Of a DNA stretch of 64,000 nt, positions 26,225-35,104 are shown piece after piece; the first letter of the stretch is position 1, and every line of letters starts with the position of its first letter. The position numbers and the translations under genes are program-made. Origin of the DNA: Oleidesulfovibrio sp047973035 (GTDB lineage Bacteria > Desulfobacterota > Desulfovibrionia > Desulfovibrionales > Desulfovibrionaceae); assembly GCF_047973035.1 (NCBI RefSeq), contig NZ_JBKEBF010000035.1:1-64000 (forward strand), written 5' to 3'. The notes below the pieces were generated by a model that was not told the origin of the DNA, did no database searches, and saw nothing but the letters and a program-made list of their open reading frames with translations.

Positions 26225-26825
26225 CGACCACTACACGTATCCGGACTCTTCTGTTCTGGTTAATAAGCTTGGCATTCGTAATGCTGATGAGCTTAAACGG
26301 ACTGAGCTTGTTTTTGGTGTTATCCGTTCTACCCAGCCCGCCCCAGAAGGCAACTTTGATACCGCACACCTTTTAGCTTTGCACCGTCATCTTTTTCAGG
26401 ACGTGTACACATGGGCAGGCACCATACGTGATGTTCATATAAGTCTGGGAAACTCTCCTTTTTGCGCGCCTCAGTTTATTGAGTGGTCATTAGCTACACA
26501 GCTTGGCGCGTTAGCAAATGAAGGATGCCTTGCGGAGACTGATCCGGACACCTTTGCAGAACGAGCAGCTTTTCATTTAAGTGAACTCAACGCCATCCAT
26601 CCTTTCAGAGAAGGAAACGGAAGAACCATCCGGTTGTTTTTGTTTCTGCTTGCCGAAAATGCCGGATATGATCTGAACTCTGATATACTAGAGGGTGGTT
26701 GGCTACCATGCCCCTGTATTCGCCAAAAAAGCGCGCCTTGCCGCCGCTGTTGGGGCGTGGCTTTATCAGGCGCTGCCAGAACACCTTGCGGTCGGGATCA
26801 AGGTAAAAGCGCACCGTGGGCGTAA
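26202..26825 (+). CDS. Fic-domain AMP transferase toxin, C-terminus apparently replaced
   Basis: Residues 1-163 are a clear Fic domain: a flap region near FCAPQFIEW and the active-site loop HPFREGNGRTIR with the catalytic His, phosphate-binding GNGR and flanking helix. Fic enzymes transfer AMP from ATP to Ser/Thr/Tyr of targets (for class I relatives, topoisomerase subunits). After AGYDLNSDI (about base 26690) the sequence becomes Cys-, Arg- and Gly-rich without family character and stops at 26825, so the C-terminal helices have probably been lost to a rearrangement. The core may still fold. GC is chromosome-like. Confidence 0.75.
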   Translation: MSQRYADNDHYTYPDSSVLVNKLGIRNADELKRTELVFGVIRSTQPAPEGNFDTAHLLALHRHLFQDVYTWAGTIRDVHISLGNSPFCAPQFIEWSLATQLGALANEGCLAETDPDTFAERAAFHLSELNAIHPFREGNGRTIRLFLFLLAENAGYDLNSDILEGGWLPCPCIRQKSAPCRRCWGVALSGAARTPCGRDQGKSAPWA

Positions 26826-26915
26826 AGTCGTTTGAATTCGGGTACACGCCTATGTGGTGGTGAACTGCCTCAAAGCACGTAAGGCGGTAGTGTCGAAGGC
26901 GGCGAGTGCACTATA
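26690..26915 (-). pseudogene. Unrecognised reverse-strand coding fragment fused to the fic end
   Basis: Downstream of an in-frame stop near 26913 the minus strand reads about 70 protein-like residues (RRLRHYRLTCFEAVHHHIGV, then YPNSNDFTPTVRFYLDPDRK and RFFGEYRGMVANHP) before running into the reverse complement of fic. It has no start and no family I can name. It looks like a scrap of phage or transposase gene that arrived with the event that cut off the Fic C-terminus. Confidence 0.3.
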
Positions 26916-27074
26916 AGAATGAAACCCTACCTCGAAGACATCATGAATGCAGGCCCTAGTGCGTCGCTCAGGACCATCGCTGCCGCCCTGAATAACTAAA
27001 GGTAGCTTATGGACTGCTGCATCAGTGCGTAGGGGTTTGGAAAGATTGAAAACGGATTGGTATTTTTTATAACT
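26826..27074. other. Degenerate segment between fic and pilZ
   Basis: No complete gene. It includes part of the reverse-strand scrap above and a 26-codon frame at 26922-27000 (MKPYLEDIMNAGPSASLRTI...) that ends in ALNN and may be a remnant; nothing else stands out. Confidence 0.3.
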
Positions 27075-27100
27075 AAAGCCGCCCTGTTCGGGGCAGCTTT
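27075..27100. terminator. Hairpin between the element remnants and pilZ
   Basis: AAAGC(CG)CCC and GGGG(CA)GCTTT form an imperfect stem around TGTTC, followed on the plus strand by AGCTTTTCTCTTTT. It can stop transcripts from the fic side and, on the minus strand, lies about 50 bases past pilZ. Confidence 0.5.
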
Positions 27101-27152
27101 AGCTTTTCTCTTTTGCGGACTTGGCTAGCGGGAGGCGTAGAGGATGGGGGCG

Positions 27153-27494
27153 TTAATCATAATAGTAATGTGGCGCCATGTCCTGCTGCAGGGCAGTGTA
27201 GCTTGTTGACAGCGGCTGGCTGAAGGTTACACCAAATTCATTTCCATACTGCCATGCAACGTTGTAGCTGACATTTTTCATGTAATACGGTGAGTTCTCA
27301 GCCATGCGCATTATTGTTCCCTGGCTGTACTGATACGCGGGCATCTGACCGTATTCCATGTAGAACCGCGCTCCTCCCTGACTGATGTCAAGCAGTTTGA
27401 CTGAGTACTCTGCATCGCCATACTGAATGTAGCATGGGTAGTCGTAATCGTACTCACTCAGATACACTCTGTCGTACTTTCTGCGATCTTCCAT
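27153..27494 (-). CDS. PilZ domain protein
   Basis: 113 aa. The N-terminal RRKYDR fits the RxxxR arginine motif and DISQGGARF the D/NxSxxG motif of PilZ domains, the two elements that bind cyclic di-GMP. The rest is a small beta-barrel sequence with many Tyr residues and nothing attached, so it is a stand-alone c-di-GMP receptor whose output is not shown. SD GGGAGG before the ATG. First gene with clear chromosomal character to the right of the element remnants. Confidence 0.85.
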   Translation of the reverse strand: MEDRRKYDRVYLSEYDYDYPCYIQYGDAEYSVKLLDISQGGARFYMEYGQMPAYQYSQGTIMRMAENSPYYMKNVSYNVAWQYGNEFGVTFSQPLSTSYTALQQDMAPHYYYD

Positions 27495-27750
27495 AACAAC
27501 CTCCCCTCGCCTTTTTTGGGGTTTGGCAATTTAAGATAGCCTGACGCTCAGGCCAATATTCTACTATTAAGATAGGTGCGGTCCGGCTACTTTTCAATTG
27601 CTATAAACTAAAAAATAATGCGGGCTGACGTTATTGAGTACAGGAAGCAGCACATAGACCCGAGTTTTGAAAAAGGTGAGTGAGGGTTATGAATGCAGGT
27701 GTGACGAAGGTTGTTGAGAAAAAATTTGAGTGAAGGCCTTGAAAATAGAA

Positions 27751-27772
27751 AAACGCCTCGATTGAGGCGTTT
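27751..27772 (-). terminator. Intrinsic terminator of the 273-aa membrane protein gene
   Basis: AAACGCCTC/GAGGCGTTT, 9-bp stem with GATT loop, just past the stop on the minus strand, followed there by TTCTATTTTC. Confidence 0.7.
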
Positions 27773-27775
27773 AGC

Positions 27776-28597
27776 TTATGAGTTTTTTGAGGAGTCAGGG
27801 GAAATATCTATCGTATCATCGCCACTCTGCTTGGGTTCGGAAGACGTACCCTGAGGCAGACTTTTACGAGATGCCCCCAACGCTGTGACAGGGGTAATTT
27901 CTGTCGCGGTGTGCTCGCTGCCTAGCGCTTTTATCAGTTTGCCGTCCGCAGTTAACGCGGTTTTATCATCGATAATGGCAATTCCTGTTTTTTCAAGAAC
28001 TTCACGGCGGAAGGCGTATTCTTCCTGCAATTTTCTTGTCTTATACATCAGAAAAAGCTTAGCAAAATAACTGGCCAGCCATGCTACAAACACAGCTATT
28101 CCAACCCACATTGCTATTTTCATTGCAGCCGTGCCAAAGCTCACAAGAGCAGCCATGATAGAGTCAAGCTTGTACAGCAAACCTCCTAGCAGCAGTAAAC
28201 CGCCCAGAAGGATCAGAGTGGGTAACCCTTGAGCCATAGTCAGCCAGCGCCGCAGACGTTTCGGCAGCTGCTCCTTTACCTGCTCTGTCGAGTCTCCACC
28301 CATAAGTCTGGAAAAACAGACTCCTACCATTTGCGTAATGAACATGACCGCAACTGGCGCGATAAACAAACCGATTATATAGGCTTTCCAGGGGAATTCG
28401 TAACTTACTGTGCCATCAGGCATTTTTTGGATGTTTGTGACACCGTGCAGTATAGCGACCACTGTCACTACAAATTCCACAAGAATGATTCCTATTGCAA
28501 TATAAGCGAGCAGCGATTTCTTTTCCCTATCGCTAAGCAGGGTGCCGACCATGGAGCGACGTTTGTCGTTTCCGGTATCGGCGCTGTTTTCTTGCAT
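27776..28597 (-). CDS. Membrane protein of unknown function
   Basis: 273 aa. Four hydrophobic segments (near residues 28-50, 70-92, 125-147 and 155-178) form two hairpins in the first two thirds; the C-terminal 90 residues are soluble, charged, and contain IAIIDDKTALTADGKLI followed by a Ser/Pro-rich tail. No transport signature is evident. SD AAGGAGG precedes the ATG, and a terminator follows the stop, so it is a single-gene transcript. Family not recognised. Confidence 0.7.
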   Translation of the reverse strand: MQENSADTGNDKRRSMVGTLLSDREKKSLLAYIAIGIILVEFVVTVVAILHGVTNIQKMPDGTVSYEFPWKAYIIGLFIAPVAVMFITQMVGVCFSRLMGGDSTEQVKEQLPKRLRRWLTMAQGLPTLILLGGLLLLGGLLYKLDSIMAALVSFGTAAMKIAMWVGIAVFVAWLASYFAKLFLMYKTRKLQEEYAFRREVLEKTGIAIIDDKTALTADGKLIKALGSEHTATEITPVTALGASRKSLPQGTSSEPKQSGDDTIDISPDSSKNS

Positions 28598-28829
28598 TCA
28601 GTCCTCCTTAGTGTGGATGCCAAGCTTTAGAGGTTGTGCTGCGAAATGTGAAAGTAGTTGAAAATGCAGCAATCTGTGCGTGTGGATACTTCTCTACTCT
28701 TCTAGCTTGCAAAACTCAAACTAAAAGCGGCGTTGACAAGATATAATACTGCCTCGGCATCTGGCTAGACCTGCAACGTTGTGCAAAGATTATTTTGTCA
28801 AAAATGACAACATTTGCTCCTCCCCAAAA

Positions 28830-28853
28830 AAAAGGGCCTCAACTGAGGCCCTT
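28830..28853 (-). terminator. Intrinsic terminator of the symporter gene
   Basis: AAGGGCCTC/GAGGCCCTT stem with AACT loop, 24 bases past the symporter stop; on the minus strand it runs into TTTTTTTTGGGG, a textbook U-run. Confidence 0.8.
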
Positions 28854-28876
28854 AGCTGGTTCATGGTTCTTTGTGT

Positions 28877-30214
28877 CTATTTGTTCTTCATGTTAGCAAA
28901 AAACTTTTTTGTTTCAGATGCAATAACGGGCGACAGCATAATCAGACCAACAAGGTTGGGGAACGCCATCAAACCGTTAAATATGTCAGAAATTGTCCAT
29001 ACCATATCCAGCTTGAGAACAGCACCTAAGCCTACAGAGACCACAAACAGCCAGCGATAAGGCTTAACAGCCCAGCTGCCCAGCAGGTAGCCGATGGACT
29101 TTTCGCCGTAGTAGCTCCAGCCAAGGATTGTGGAGTAAGCAAAAAGGATAATGCCAATGGTAACAATCAGGCCGCCCATACTTCCGGGAAGTCCCAGAGA
29201 GTAAGCGTAGGATGTCAGGGACGCACCGTTTTCTCCAGATGTCCACGCGCCGGTGACCAGAATTACCAGACCGGTCATGGAGCAAACAATAATCGTGTCG
29301 ATAAAGGTCTGAGTCATAGACACGAGAGCCTGAAGCACAGGCGAGTTGGTCTGGGCTGCTGCCGCAGCGATAGGAGCGGAACCAAGGCCGGATTCGTTAG
29401 AGAACAGGCCACGGGCAACACCCATCCGGATAGCAAGCATCACAGCAGCACCGGCAAAGCCGCCGCTGGCAGCAACGGGCGAGAATGCATATTCGATGAC
29501 CATGGCGATTGCGCCGGGAATCTTGTCGGCGTGCAGTGCAAGGATAACCATCGAACCGGCCATGTAAAGGACGATCATGACGGGCACGAGAACAGAAGTC
29601 ACACGGCCGATACTTTTGATACCGCCGATGATAACGAAAGCGGTGAATACCATCAGCGTGATACCGGTAATTTCAGGAGCAATGCCGAAGCTATGGTCAA
29701 TGGCGTCTGCTACAGAGTTGGACTGTACCATACTGCCGATACCAAACGCTGCAACAGCTGCAAAAAAGGCAAAAAGCGAGCCCAGCCATTTCCATCCGAG
29801 TCCGTTGGAAATGTAGTACATAGGGCCACCACTCATGGTGCCGTCTTCGTCCTGAATACGATACTTAACAGCCAGAACAGCCTCACCGTATTTGGTTGCC
29901 ATACCCACAAGGCCGGTCATCCACATCCAGAACAGAGCACCGGGGCCACCGATGAAGATAGCTGTGGCAACCCCGGCAATGTTACCGGTACCGACAGTAG
30001 CAGAAAGCGCGGTCATCAGAGCCTGGAAATGGGAAATATCCCCTTCGCCTTCTTCTTCTTTCCGTTTGATAAGGGCCAGATGCAGCGCATAACCCAGCTT
30101 GGTGAACTGAAGGCCTTTGAGCAGCAAGGTCAGCCACACCCCTGTGCCGACCAAAAGTACCATAAGGGGCCAACCCCATACGTAGCCGCCGATCAAGTTA
30201 AGAAAATCTTGCAT
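28877..30214 (-). CDS. Sodium:alanine/glycine symporter, AGCS family
   Basis: 445 aa with about 11 membrane segments, the normal size for the family. Family hallmarks seen: GTGNIAGVATAIFIGGPGALFWMW near residue 78-101, KYGEAVLAVKYR, GSMVQSNSVADA and RGLFSNESGLGSAPIAAAAA, the latter being the highly conserved mid-protein signature of AGCS carriers. It imports alanine or glycine with Na+ across the inner membrane. SD GGAGGAG lies before the ATG. Monocistronic: its own upstream region of over 300 bases and a strong terminator. Substrate choice between alanine and glycine cannot be read from sequence. Confidence 0.92.
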   Translation of the reverse strand: MQDFLNLIGGYVWGWPLMVLLVGTGVWLTLLLKGLQFTKLGYALHLALIKRKEEEGEGDISHFQALMTALSATVGTGNIAGVATAIFIGGPGALFWMWMTGLVGMATKYGEAVLAVKYRIQDEDGTMSGGPMYYISNGLGWKWLGSLFAFFAAVAAFGIGSMVQSNSVADAIDHSFGIAPEITGITLMVFTAFVIIGGIKSIGRVTSVLVPVMIVLYMAGSMVILALHADKIPGAIAMVIEYAFSPVAASGGFAGAAVMLAIRMGVARGLFSNESGLGSAPIAAAAAQTNSPVLQALVSMTQTFIDTIIVCSMTGLVILVTGAWTSGENGASLTSYAYSLGLPGSMGGLIVTIGIILFAYSTILGWSYYGEKSIGYLLGSWAVKPYRWLFVVSVGLGAVLKLDMVWTISDIFNGLMAFPNLVGLIMLSPVIASETKKFFANMKNK

Positions 30215-30514
30215 ACCGGTAGTCTCCTCCTATTCAAGGTACACATAGAGCAATGATGCATCCCCCGACAGGATGCGGCGTCATAAGTAGTAGCGCACTA
30301 TAACTAAAGTGTCGTGCCACTTCATGCGGTAATGCCTCATGGGTGACGTTTTTGCAAGATATGATTGGTATGTCGTTATAAGAAAACACTAAAGTGGGTC
30401 GCTCTCAGTACTTCTTTTTGCCAAAAATGCTAATTTTTGTCATCAAAAAGATGAGGTTACAGGCCATGATATAAGGTGGTTGCCAGACTTGGCACAGGTA
30501 ACTACTGGAAAAGA
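30215..30514. other. Intergenic region between symporter and lutC terminator
   Basis: About 300 bases, no gene. On the symporter side are GCATCC/GGATGC arms and CACTTTAGTTATAGTG, an imperfect palindrome whose ACTAAAGTG half recurs about 80 bases away; these could be operator sites for the symporter. No riboswitch core was recognised. Confidence 0.35.
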
Positions 30515-30545
30515 ATAAGCCGGAGGCTTTTTGCCTCCGGCTTAT
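30515..30545 (-). terminator. Intrinsic terminator of the lut operon
   Basis: ATAAGCCGGAGGC/GCCTCCGGCTTAT, a 13-bp perfect stem with TTTTT loop, just beyond the lutC stop. Confidence 0.8.
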
Positions 30546-30560
30546 ATTGGTTTTTTGTGG

Positions 30561-31220
30561 CTACTCAACCAGCAGGACAAGTAACTCTTTGGGGCCATGC
30601 ACTCCGAATTGCAGAATTAATTCAATGTCTGCAGTTTTTGACGGGCCGGAAATCAAAAGAGCATTTGTGGGCATGCTTTCCGGCCACTTCTGCATTTCGA
30701 TAACTTCTGAAAATGAAGAGTATATCTGGCTTTTTTCTACGATAACGATATGCAAGGGGGGCACCAGAGAAAGGAGGCGCGGTTCATGCTTGTCCGGCCA
30801 GACTATAATGGCTCCCGTATCTGCAATGCCACCGAGTGAAGATGTGATGCCCGCATTAATACCAAAAAGCTCATCCCTGAATTCTTCGGCAGAGCCTACG
30901 ATGGGTACAAGCTCTGTCTCGGCTTTGTTTTGCCGCCACGAGGCTTCCAGCTGTTTGGCAAGCTTTGAGCCCGCGCCATAGGCTAGTCTGCTGACATTTT
31001 TTTCCTGCAACAGGGCTCGTAACGAAGAAAGCATTTCTTTTTTCTTAACCGGAACAACCTGCGCTTTCATTGTTTCCAGCAACTTGACAAAGCGCTCTGC
31101 CCTTTCCTTAGGTGTGAATACAGGAGGCTTCCAGTCATACCTTTGGGGGTAATAAACGCCCACGTCTGCAGAGGCAGCCTTTAATCTGTCTAAAATGTGT
31201 TCTTTTGCCTGACTAGTCAT
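30561..31220 (-). CDS. lutC: Lactate utilization protein C (LUD domain)
   Basis: 219 aa LUD-domain protein. Family features: a helical N-terminus, ITSSLGGIADTGAIIVWPD and LLSLVPPLHIVIVEKSQI, and ALLISGPSKTADIELILQFGVHGPKEL at the end, the LutC/YkgG signature. With LutA and LutB it makes the iron-sulfur L-lactate dehydrogenase complex that oxidises lactate to pyruvate, the standard carbon and electron source for Desulfovibrio-like bacteria. The start ATG overlaps the lutB stop by eight bases (ATGACTAG). Confidence 0.9.
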   Translation of the reverse strand: MTSQAKEHILDRLKAASADVGVYYPQRYDWKPPVFTPKERAERFVKLLETMKAQVVPVKKKEMLSSLRALLQEKNVSRLAYGAGSKLAKQLEASWRQNKAETELVPIVGSAEEFRDELFGINAGITSSLGGIADTGAIIVWPDKHEPRLLSLVPPLHIVIVEKSQIYSSFSEVIEMQKWPESMPTNALLISGPSKTADIELILQFGVHGPKELLVLLVE

Positions 31221-32655
31221 TGCGAATGCCCTCCTCTTTTACGAGGTCATGCAAGCTCTTTGGTGCGAATTTGGGAGCGGTCCTCACGCTGGTCCATGCC
31301 TTGAGAGGACCTACTTTCGGCAGCTTGTTTCCGAATTTGCCAAGCATGCGCAGTGCAAAGCGGTTCAGGAATGGCAACTGGTATACGGCAGCCCAACCTT
31401 TCCAGACTATTGCTTCGATAATATTCTTTTTATATCCGTGTCCCTTGATGATGCCTTCTGCATGGTTTTCAGGCGAGTTGTCGTAACTTTCATCTCTCAT
31501 TCTCCGGATAATTGCCGGAATGGGAATCATAACCGGACAGACGTCCTGACAGGCATTGCACAAGCTTGATGCCGTGGGCAGCGCGCCTTTTATATCAAGG
31601 CCGTCAATCTGCGGCGTAAGAATTTTGCCGATAGGGCCTGGATACACAGAGCCGTAAGCATGGCCGCCGATACGGGTGTACACGGGGCAATGGTTAAGGC
31701 AGGTTCCGCAGCGGATGCACTGGAGAGTCTGGCGCAATTGCTTATCTGCCAGCATTTTTGACCGGCCGTTATCAAGAATCACAAGGTGGGTTTCTTTCGG
31801 ACCGTCTTTTTCTCCCTCTTTTCTGGGAGAAGTGATCATGTTGACGTACGTCGTGACAATCTGGCCGGTTGCAGAGCCGGTCAGCAAGCGAAGCAGCGGC
31901 GGAACATCTTCCATTTTTTCTACCACCTTTTCCAACCCCATCAGGGCGATGTGAACAGGTGGTACCGTAGTACACATGCGGCCGTTCCCTTCGTTTTCTA
32001 CAAGGACAAGAGTGCCTGTTTCTGCCACGGCAAAGTTAACGCCTGAAAGCCCTACCTGACCGTTTCGAAACTTTTCACGTAGTGTTTTTCTGGCAATGGC
32101 GTTCAGCTTTTCCACTTCTTCCACGTAAGGTGTATCGGGCAACTTTTCATGGAAAATCTGAGCAACCTGCTTTCTGTTTTTGTGAATGGCAGGAACAATA
32201 ATGTGTGAAGGCGGCTCATTATTCAGCTGGATAATAAACTCACCAAGGTCTGTTTCAAGAGCCTCTATGCCGCGTTCTTCAAGGAAGTGGTTCAGGTGCA
32301 TTTCTTCTGAAACCATTGACTTGCCTTTAACCAGCTTTGTTGCGTCATGACTGCGCATGATATCCAGAACAATGCTATTGGCTTCGTCCGTTGTTTCTGC
32401 CCAATGCACCTTTATGCCGTTTGCTTTGCACTTTGCTTCCAGTTGCTCCAGAAGTTCAGGCAGCTTTGTAAGGCACCTGCGCTTGATGGTATTGCCGGCT
32501 TTGCGTAAAGCCGCGGTTTCTTCGGGGTCGGCAAAAACAGCCTTACGCTTTTGAATCATGGTGCCCATGGCAAACTTGAAGTTGCTTCTGAGCTGCTGAT
32601 CATTAAGCGCTTCATGAATTTGGGCGGCAAAATCGAAGTTTTTTTGGCTAGCCAT
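31213..32655 (-). CDS. lutB: Lactate utilization iron-sulfur protein LutB
   Basis: 480 aa from ATG 32655 (GGAG eight bases upstream; a longer frame to 32682 lies inside lutA). LUD domain in the first 300 residues with GVNFAVAETGTLVLVENEGN, then two 4Fe-4S clusters: CIRCGTCLNHC and, later, CNACQDVCPV. The C-terminal part ends with the family's RTAPKFAPKSLHDL. Electron-transferring subunit of the LutABC lactate dehydrogenase. Overlaps lutA by eight bases and lutC by eight bases, so the three are coupled. Confidence 0.92.
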   Translation of the reverse strand: MASQKNFDFAAQIHEALNDQQLRSNFKFAMGTMIQKRKAVFADPEETAALRKAGNTIKRRCLTKLPELLEQLEAKCKANGIKVHWAETTDEANSIVLDIMRSHDATKLVKGKSMVSEEMHLNHFLEERGIEALETDLGEFIIQLNNEPPSHIIVPAIHKNRKQVAQIFHEKLPDTPYVEEVEKLNAIARKTLREKFRNGQVGLSGVNFAVAETGTLVLVENEGNGRMCTTVPPVHIALMGLEKVVEKMEDVPPLLRLLTGSATGQIVTTYVNMITSPRKEGEKDGPKETHLVILDNGRSKMLADKQLRQTLQCIRCGTCLNHCPVYTRIGGHAYGSVYPGPIGKILTPQIDGLDIKGALPTASSLCNACQDVCPVMIPIPAIIRRMRDESYDNSPENHAEGIIKGHGYKKNIIEAIVWKGWAAVYQLPFLNRFALRMLGKFGNKLPKVGPLKAWTSVRTAPKFAPKSLHDLVKEEGIRND

Positions 32656-33400
32656 GGATGCGCTCCCAGATAAACTCAGCAAGATGCTGACCCTTGATGT
32701 CCATATTTTTCTTTTCCATCGCGCCTACGATATTCATCATACAGCCACAGTCACCTGTGATGACGCGGGAAGCTCCTGTTTTCAAGATGTCATCAATTTT
32801 ATCCTGAACCATCGCTCCCGACAGTTCAGGCTGCTTGATGGAAAAAGTACCGCCAAAACCACAGCATTCATGTTCATTTTCCAATTCTACTAACTCTACA
32901 TTACTAAACTGGCGTAAAAGCGTTTTCGCGTGTTCTGTAACACGCATCTCTGTTTTGGCATGACAGGACGAATGCCACGTAACTTTGATGGAGCTGCCTT
33001 TATCTTCGTACTGCACGTTAAGCGCATTCAGTAAAAAATCACCAAGCTCAAATATTCTGTTAGAGAACTTTTTTACTTCATAGTAATCTGGATGATTTGC
33101 AAATAGTTCAGGATAGTGAAGCTTCATCATGCCTGCACAAGAACCGGAAGGAACAATGATAGGATAGTCATGCTTGGAGAAAGCTTCGATCTGCTTTAAG
33201 GCAACAGCCATCGCTTCTTTGGGAAATCCGGAGTTATACGCCGGTTGTCCGCAGCATGATTGTGCCGAAGGAAAAATGACATCAACATTTTGTTTTTGTA
33301 AAAGTTTAATGCCTGCCATACCTGCTTGTGGGTACGCCATATCAACTAGGCAGGTACCAAAATAATACACTGTTTTAATCTGATCAGGGTAAGTGCTCAT
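32648..33400 (-). CDS. lutA: Lactate utilization protein LutA (CCG domain)
   Basis: 250 aa with two CCG (cysteine-rich) repeats: SCCGQPAYNSG in the first half and ECCGFGGTFS with nearby CGCMMN in the second, which bind an unusual iron-sulfur cluster in this family. The start TYPDQIKTVYYFGTCLVDM is the usual N-terminus. First gene of lutABC; 230 bases separate it from the divergently transcribed SDR gene, so the operon promoter must lie there. Confidence 0.92.
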   Translation of the reverse strand: MSTYPDQIKTVYYFGTCLVDMAYPQAGMAGIKLLQKQNVDVIFPSAQSCCGQPAYNSGFPKEAMAVALKQIEAFSKHDYPIIVPSGSCAGMMKLHYPELFANHPDYYEVKKFSNRIFELGDFLLNALNVQYEDKGSSIKVTWHSSCHAKTEMRVTEHAKTLLRQFSNVELVELENEHECCGFGGTFSIKQPELSGAMVQDKIDDILKTGASRVITGDCGCMMNIVGAMEKKNMDIKGQHLAEFIWERIHG

Positions 33401-33630
33401 AATCTTCCCTTTGCATTTTGGTGGCTAAACCTTTAATTGCAGATGGTTGCAATACGTGATTGAAGCCTGATTGAACTTGCTTGTAAAATTACCATAGTTG
33501 GCACCCTGTGTCGATATCCCCGCAAAATGGCTTGTTATCTATAAATCTTGCTCCTTGACCTAGGGCATAGTATTACCCTGCGGCTAGTTGTATTAAGCTG
33601 ACTTTTGATTGTTTCGAGAATGGAGGCAGT

Positions 33631-34383
33631 ATGAGAAAAATAGCATTTATTACGGGCGCGACTTCTGGATTTGGCACTGCATGCGCCAAAAAATTCCATT
33701 CTCTCGGGTGGAACATTGTATTGACGGGGCGTCGTGCGGATCGCCTTGCATCCCTTGCCGAAGAGTACGGGCAAGAACGGGTTCATACACTTTGTTTTGA
33801 CATGCGGGATAAAGAGGCACTTGAGCGTGCTGTGGATTCGTTACCTGAAGGCTTTCGGGAAGTTGACGTCCTCGTAAACAACGCAGGACTGGCTCTTGGA
33901 CTTGAGCCGGCACAGTCCTGTGATACCGAAGACTGGGACGCTATGGTTGATACCAATATTAAAGGGTTGATTCATTGTACGCGTGCAATTTTGCCCGGCA
34001 TGGTTGCGCGTAAAAGCGGTCATGTAATAAACCTTGGCTCAGTTGCAGGCAGCTGGCCCTATGTTGGTGGAAACGTGTATGGTGCCACCAAGGCTTTCGT
34101 TCAGCAGTTTTCCCGCAATCTTCGTTGTGACCTTCATGGTACCGGAGTGCGCGTTACGAATATTGAACCAGGCCTTGCAGAGAGCGAATTTTCTGTTGTG
34201 CGGTTTGGTGGTGATGCTGAAAAAGCTGCAAAGGTATATGAAGGCACAGCACCGTTGACTCCGGAAGATATCGCGGAGTCGATTTGGTGGGTTGCTAGTT
34301 TGCCTGTGCATGTTAATATAAACGCACTTGAAATCATGCCTACGTGTCAATCGTGGGCGCCGCTTTCGGTGTTTCGGGAATAA
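33631..34383 (+). CDS. Short-chain dehydrogenase/reductase, YdfG-like
   Basis: 250 aa classical SDR. Nucleotide site TGATSGFG at residues 8-15 with basic residues (GRRADRL) after the second strand, which favours NADP(H); NNAGLA; catalytic Ser in GSVAGSWP and Y-G-A-T-K. The C-terminus (SIWWVASLPVHVNINALEIMPTCQSW) is like that of YdfG, the NADP-dependent 3-hydroxy acid (serine/malonic semialdehyde) dehydrogenase of enterobacteria. SD GGAGG before ATG. Substrate assignment is by similarity of this end only. Confidence 0.85.
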   Translation: MRKIAFITGATSGFGTACAKKFHSLGWNIVLTGRRADRLASLAEEYGQERVHTLCFDMRDKEALERAVDSLPEGFREVDVLVNNAGLALGLEPAQSCDTEDWDAMVDTNIKGLIHCTRAILPGMVARKSGHVINLGSVAGSWPYVGGNVYGATKAFVQQFSRNLRCDLHGTGVRVTNIEPGLAESEFSVVRFGGDAEKAAKVYEGTAPLTPEDIAESIWWVASLPVHVNINALEIMPTCQSWAPLSVFRE

Positions 34384-34403
34384 CCGTTATACTTTTTTGG
34401 ACT

Positions 34404-34437
34404 AAAAAGCTGCGGTTTCCCCCGCAGCTTTTTTTTG
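34404..34437 (+). terminator. Intrinsic terminator of the SDR gene
   Basis: AAAAAGCTGCGG/CCGCAGCTTTTT stem around TTTCCC, ending in eight Ts, directly before the MarC gene. Confidence 0.8.
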
Positions 34438-34447
34438 GGGGAGTTTT

Positions 34448-35050
34448 ATGGACGCTACAAACTTATTTGTATCAACGGCAATTAAATTTTTCTTTTTGCT
34501 GACACCTTTCTTTGGATTAACCATGTTTCTTGCCTTTACCGAGAACATGGAACGGAGCCAGCAACGCAGACTTGCGCTGCGCTGTATCGCCGCAGTGGTT
34601 ATTATTTCAATGGTTTTGTTTCATTTTGGCGAAATCATTTTTTCACTGTTCGGCATAACTCTGGATGCATTCAGAATAGGTGCCGGTGCGCTCCTCTTTT
34701 TATCTGCGGTTAACCTTATCCGCGGACCGGGAGCCGGTGTTTCCACTGCCAGTGATGGTGATATCAGCGTGGTTCCGCTTGCGATGCCGATTATAGTCGG
34801 CCCTGCGACTATTGGTACTCTGCTTGTTATGGGAGCGACAATGCAAGGCACAACTACACGGTTGATTGGCAGCCTTGCGCTTGTTACTGCCATTATGGGG
34901 CTGGGCATCCTTTTTTATCTGGCTCCTGCCATAGAGCGGCTTCTGGGCAGAACCGGGCTTGCCATTCTTACTAAAATTACAGGTCTGATTCTTGCGGCTT
35001 TGTCTGCACAGATAGTTTTTACAGGGATACGAAACTTTATGAATCAATGA
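34448..35050 (+). CDS. MarC family integral membrane protein
   Basis: 200 aa with six hydrophobic segments, the standard MarC/UPF0056 size and topology. Family-typical segments include FFFLLTPFFGLTMFLAFTE at the start, AFRIGAGALLFLSAVNLIRG, and AMPIIVGPATIGTLLVMGA, the conserved P-G-P-A-T loop. Function of the family is unknown; the old link to multiple antibiotic resistance has not held. SD GGGGGAG. Bounded by terminators on both sides, hence monocistronic. Confidence 0.85.
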   Translation: MDATNLFVSTAIKFFFLLTPFFGLTMFLAFTENMERSQQRRLALRCIAAVVIISMVLFHFGEIIFSLFGITLDAFRIGAGALLFLSAVNLIRGPGAGVSTASDGDISVVPLAMPIIVGPATIGTLLVMGATMQGTTTRLIGSLALVTAIMGLGILFYLAPAIERLLGRTGLAILTKITGLILAALSAQIVFTGIRNFMNQ

Positions 35051-35051
35051 T

Positions 35052-35088
35052 AAAAAAGCCCGCCAGTTTGTTCTGGCGGGCTTTTTTA
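35052..35088. terminator. Bidirectional terminator between MarC and lipoprotein genes
   Basis: AAAAAAGCCCGCCAG/CTGGCGGGCTTTTTT, symmetrical with A and T runs on both sides, between convergent genes. Confidence 0.85.
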
Positions 35089-35104
35089 TCACCTTCTTCA
35101 GTTC

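Noticed and set aside
29531..30256. A 241-codon plus-strand frame opposite the alanine symporter
   Set aside because: His/Asn-rich shadow of a membrane protein gene, no SD, no family character.
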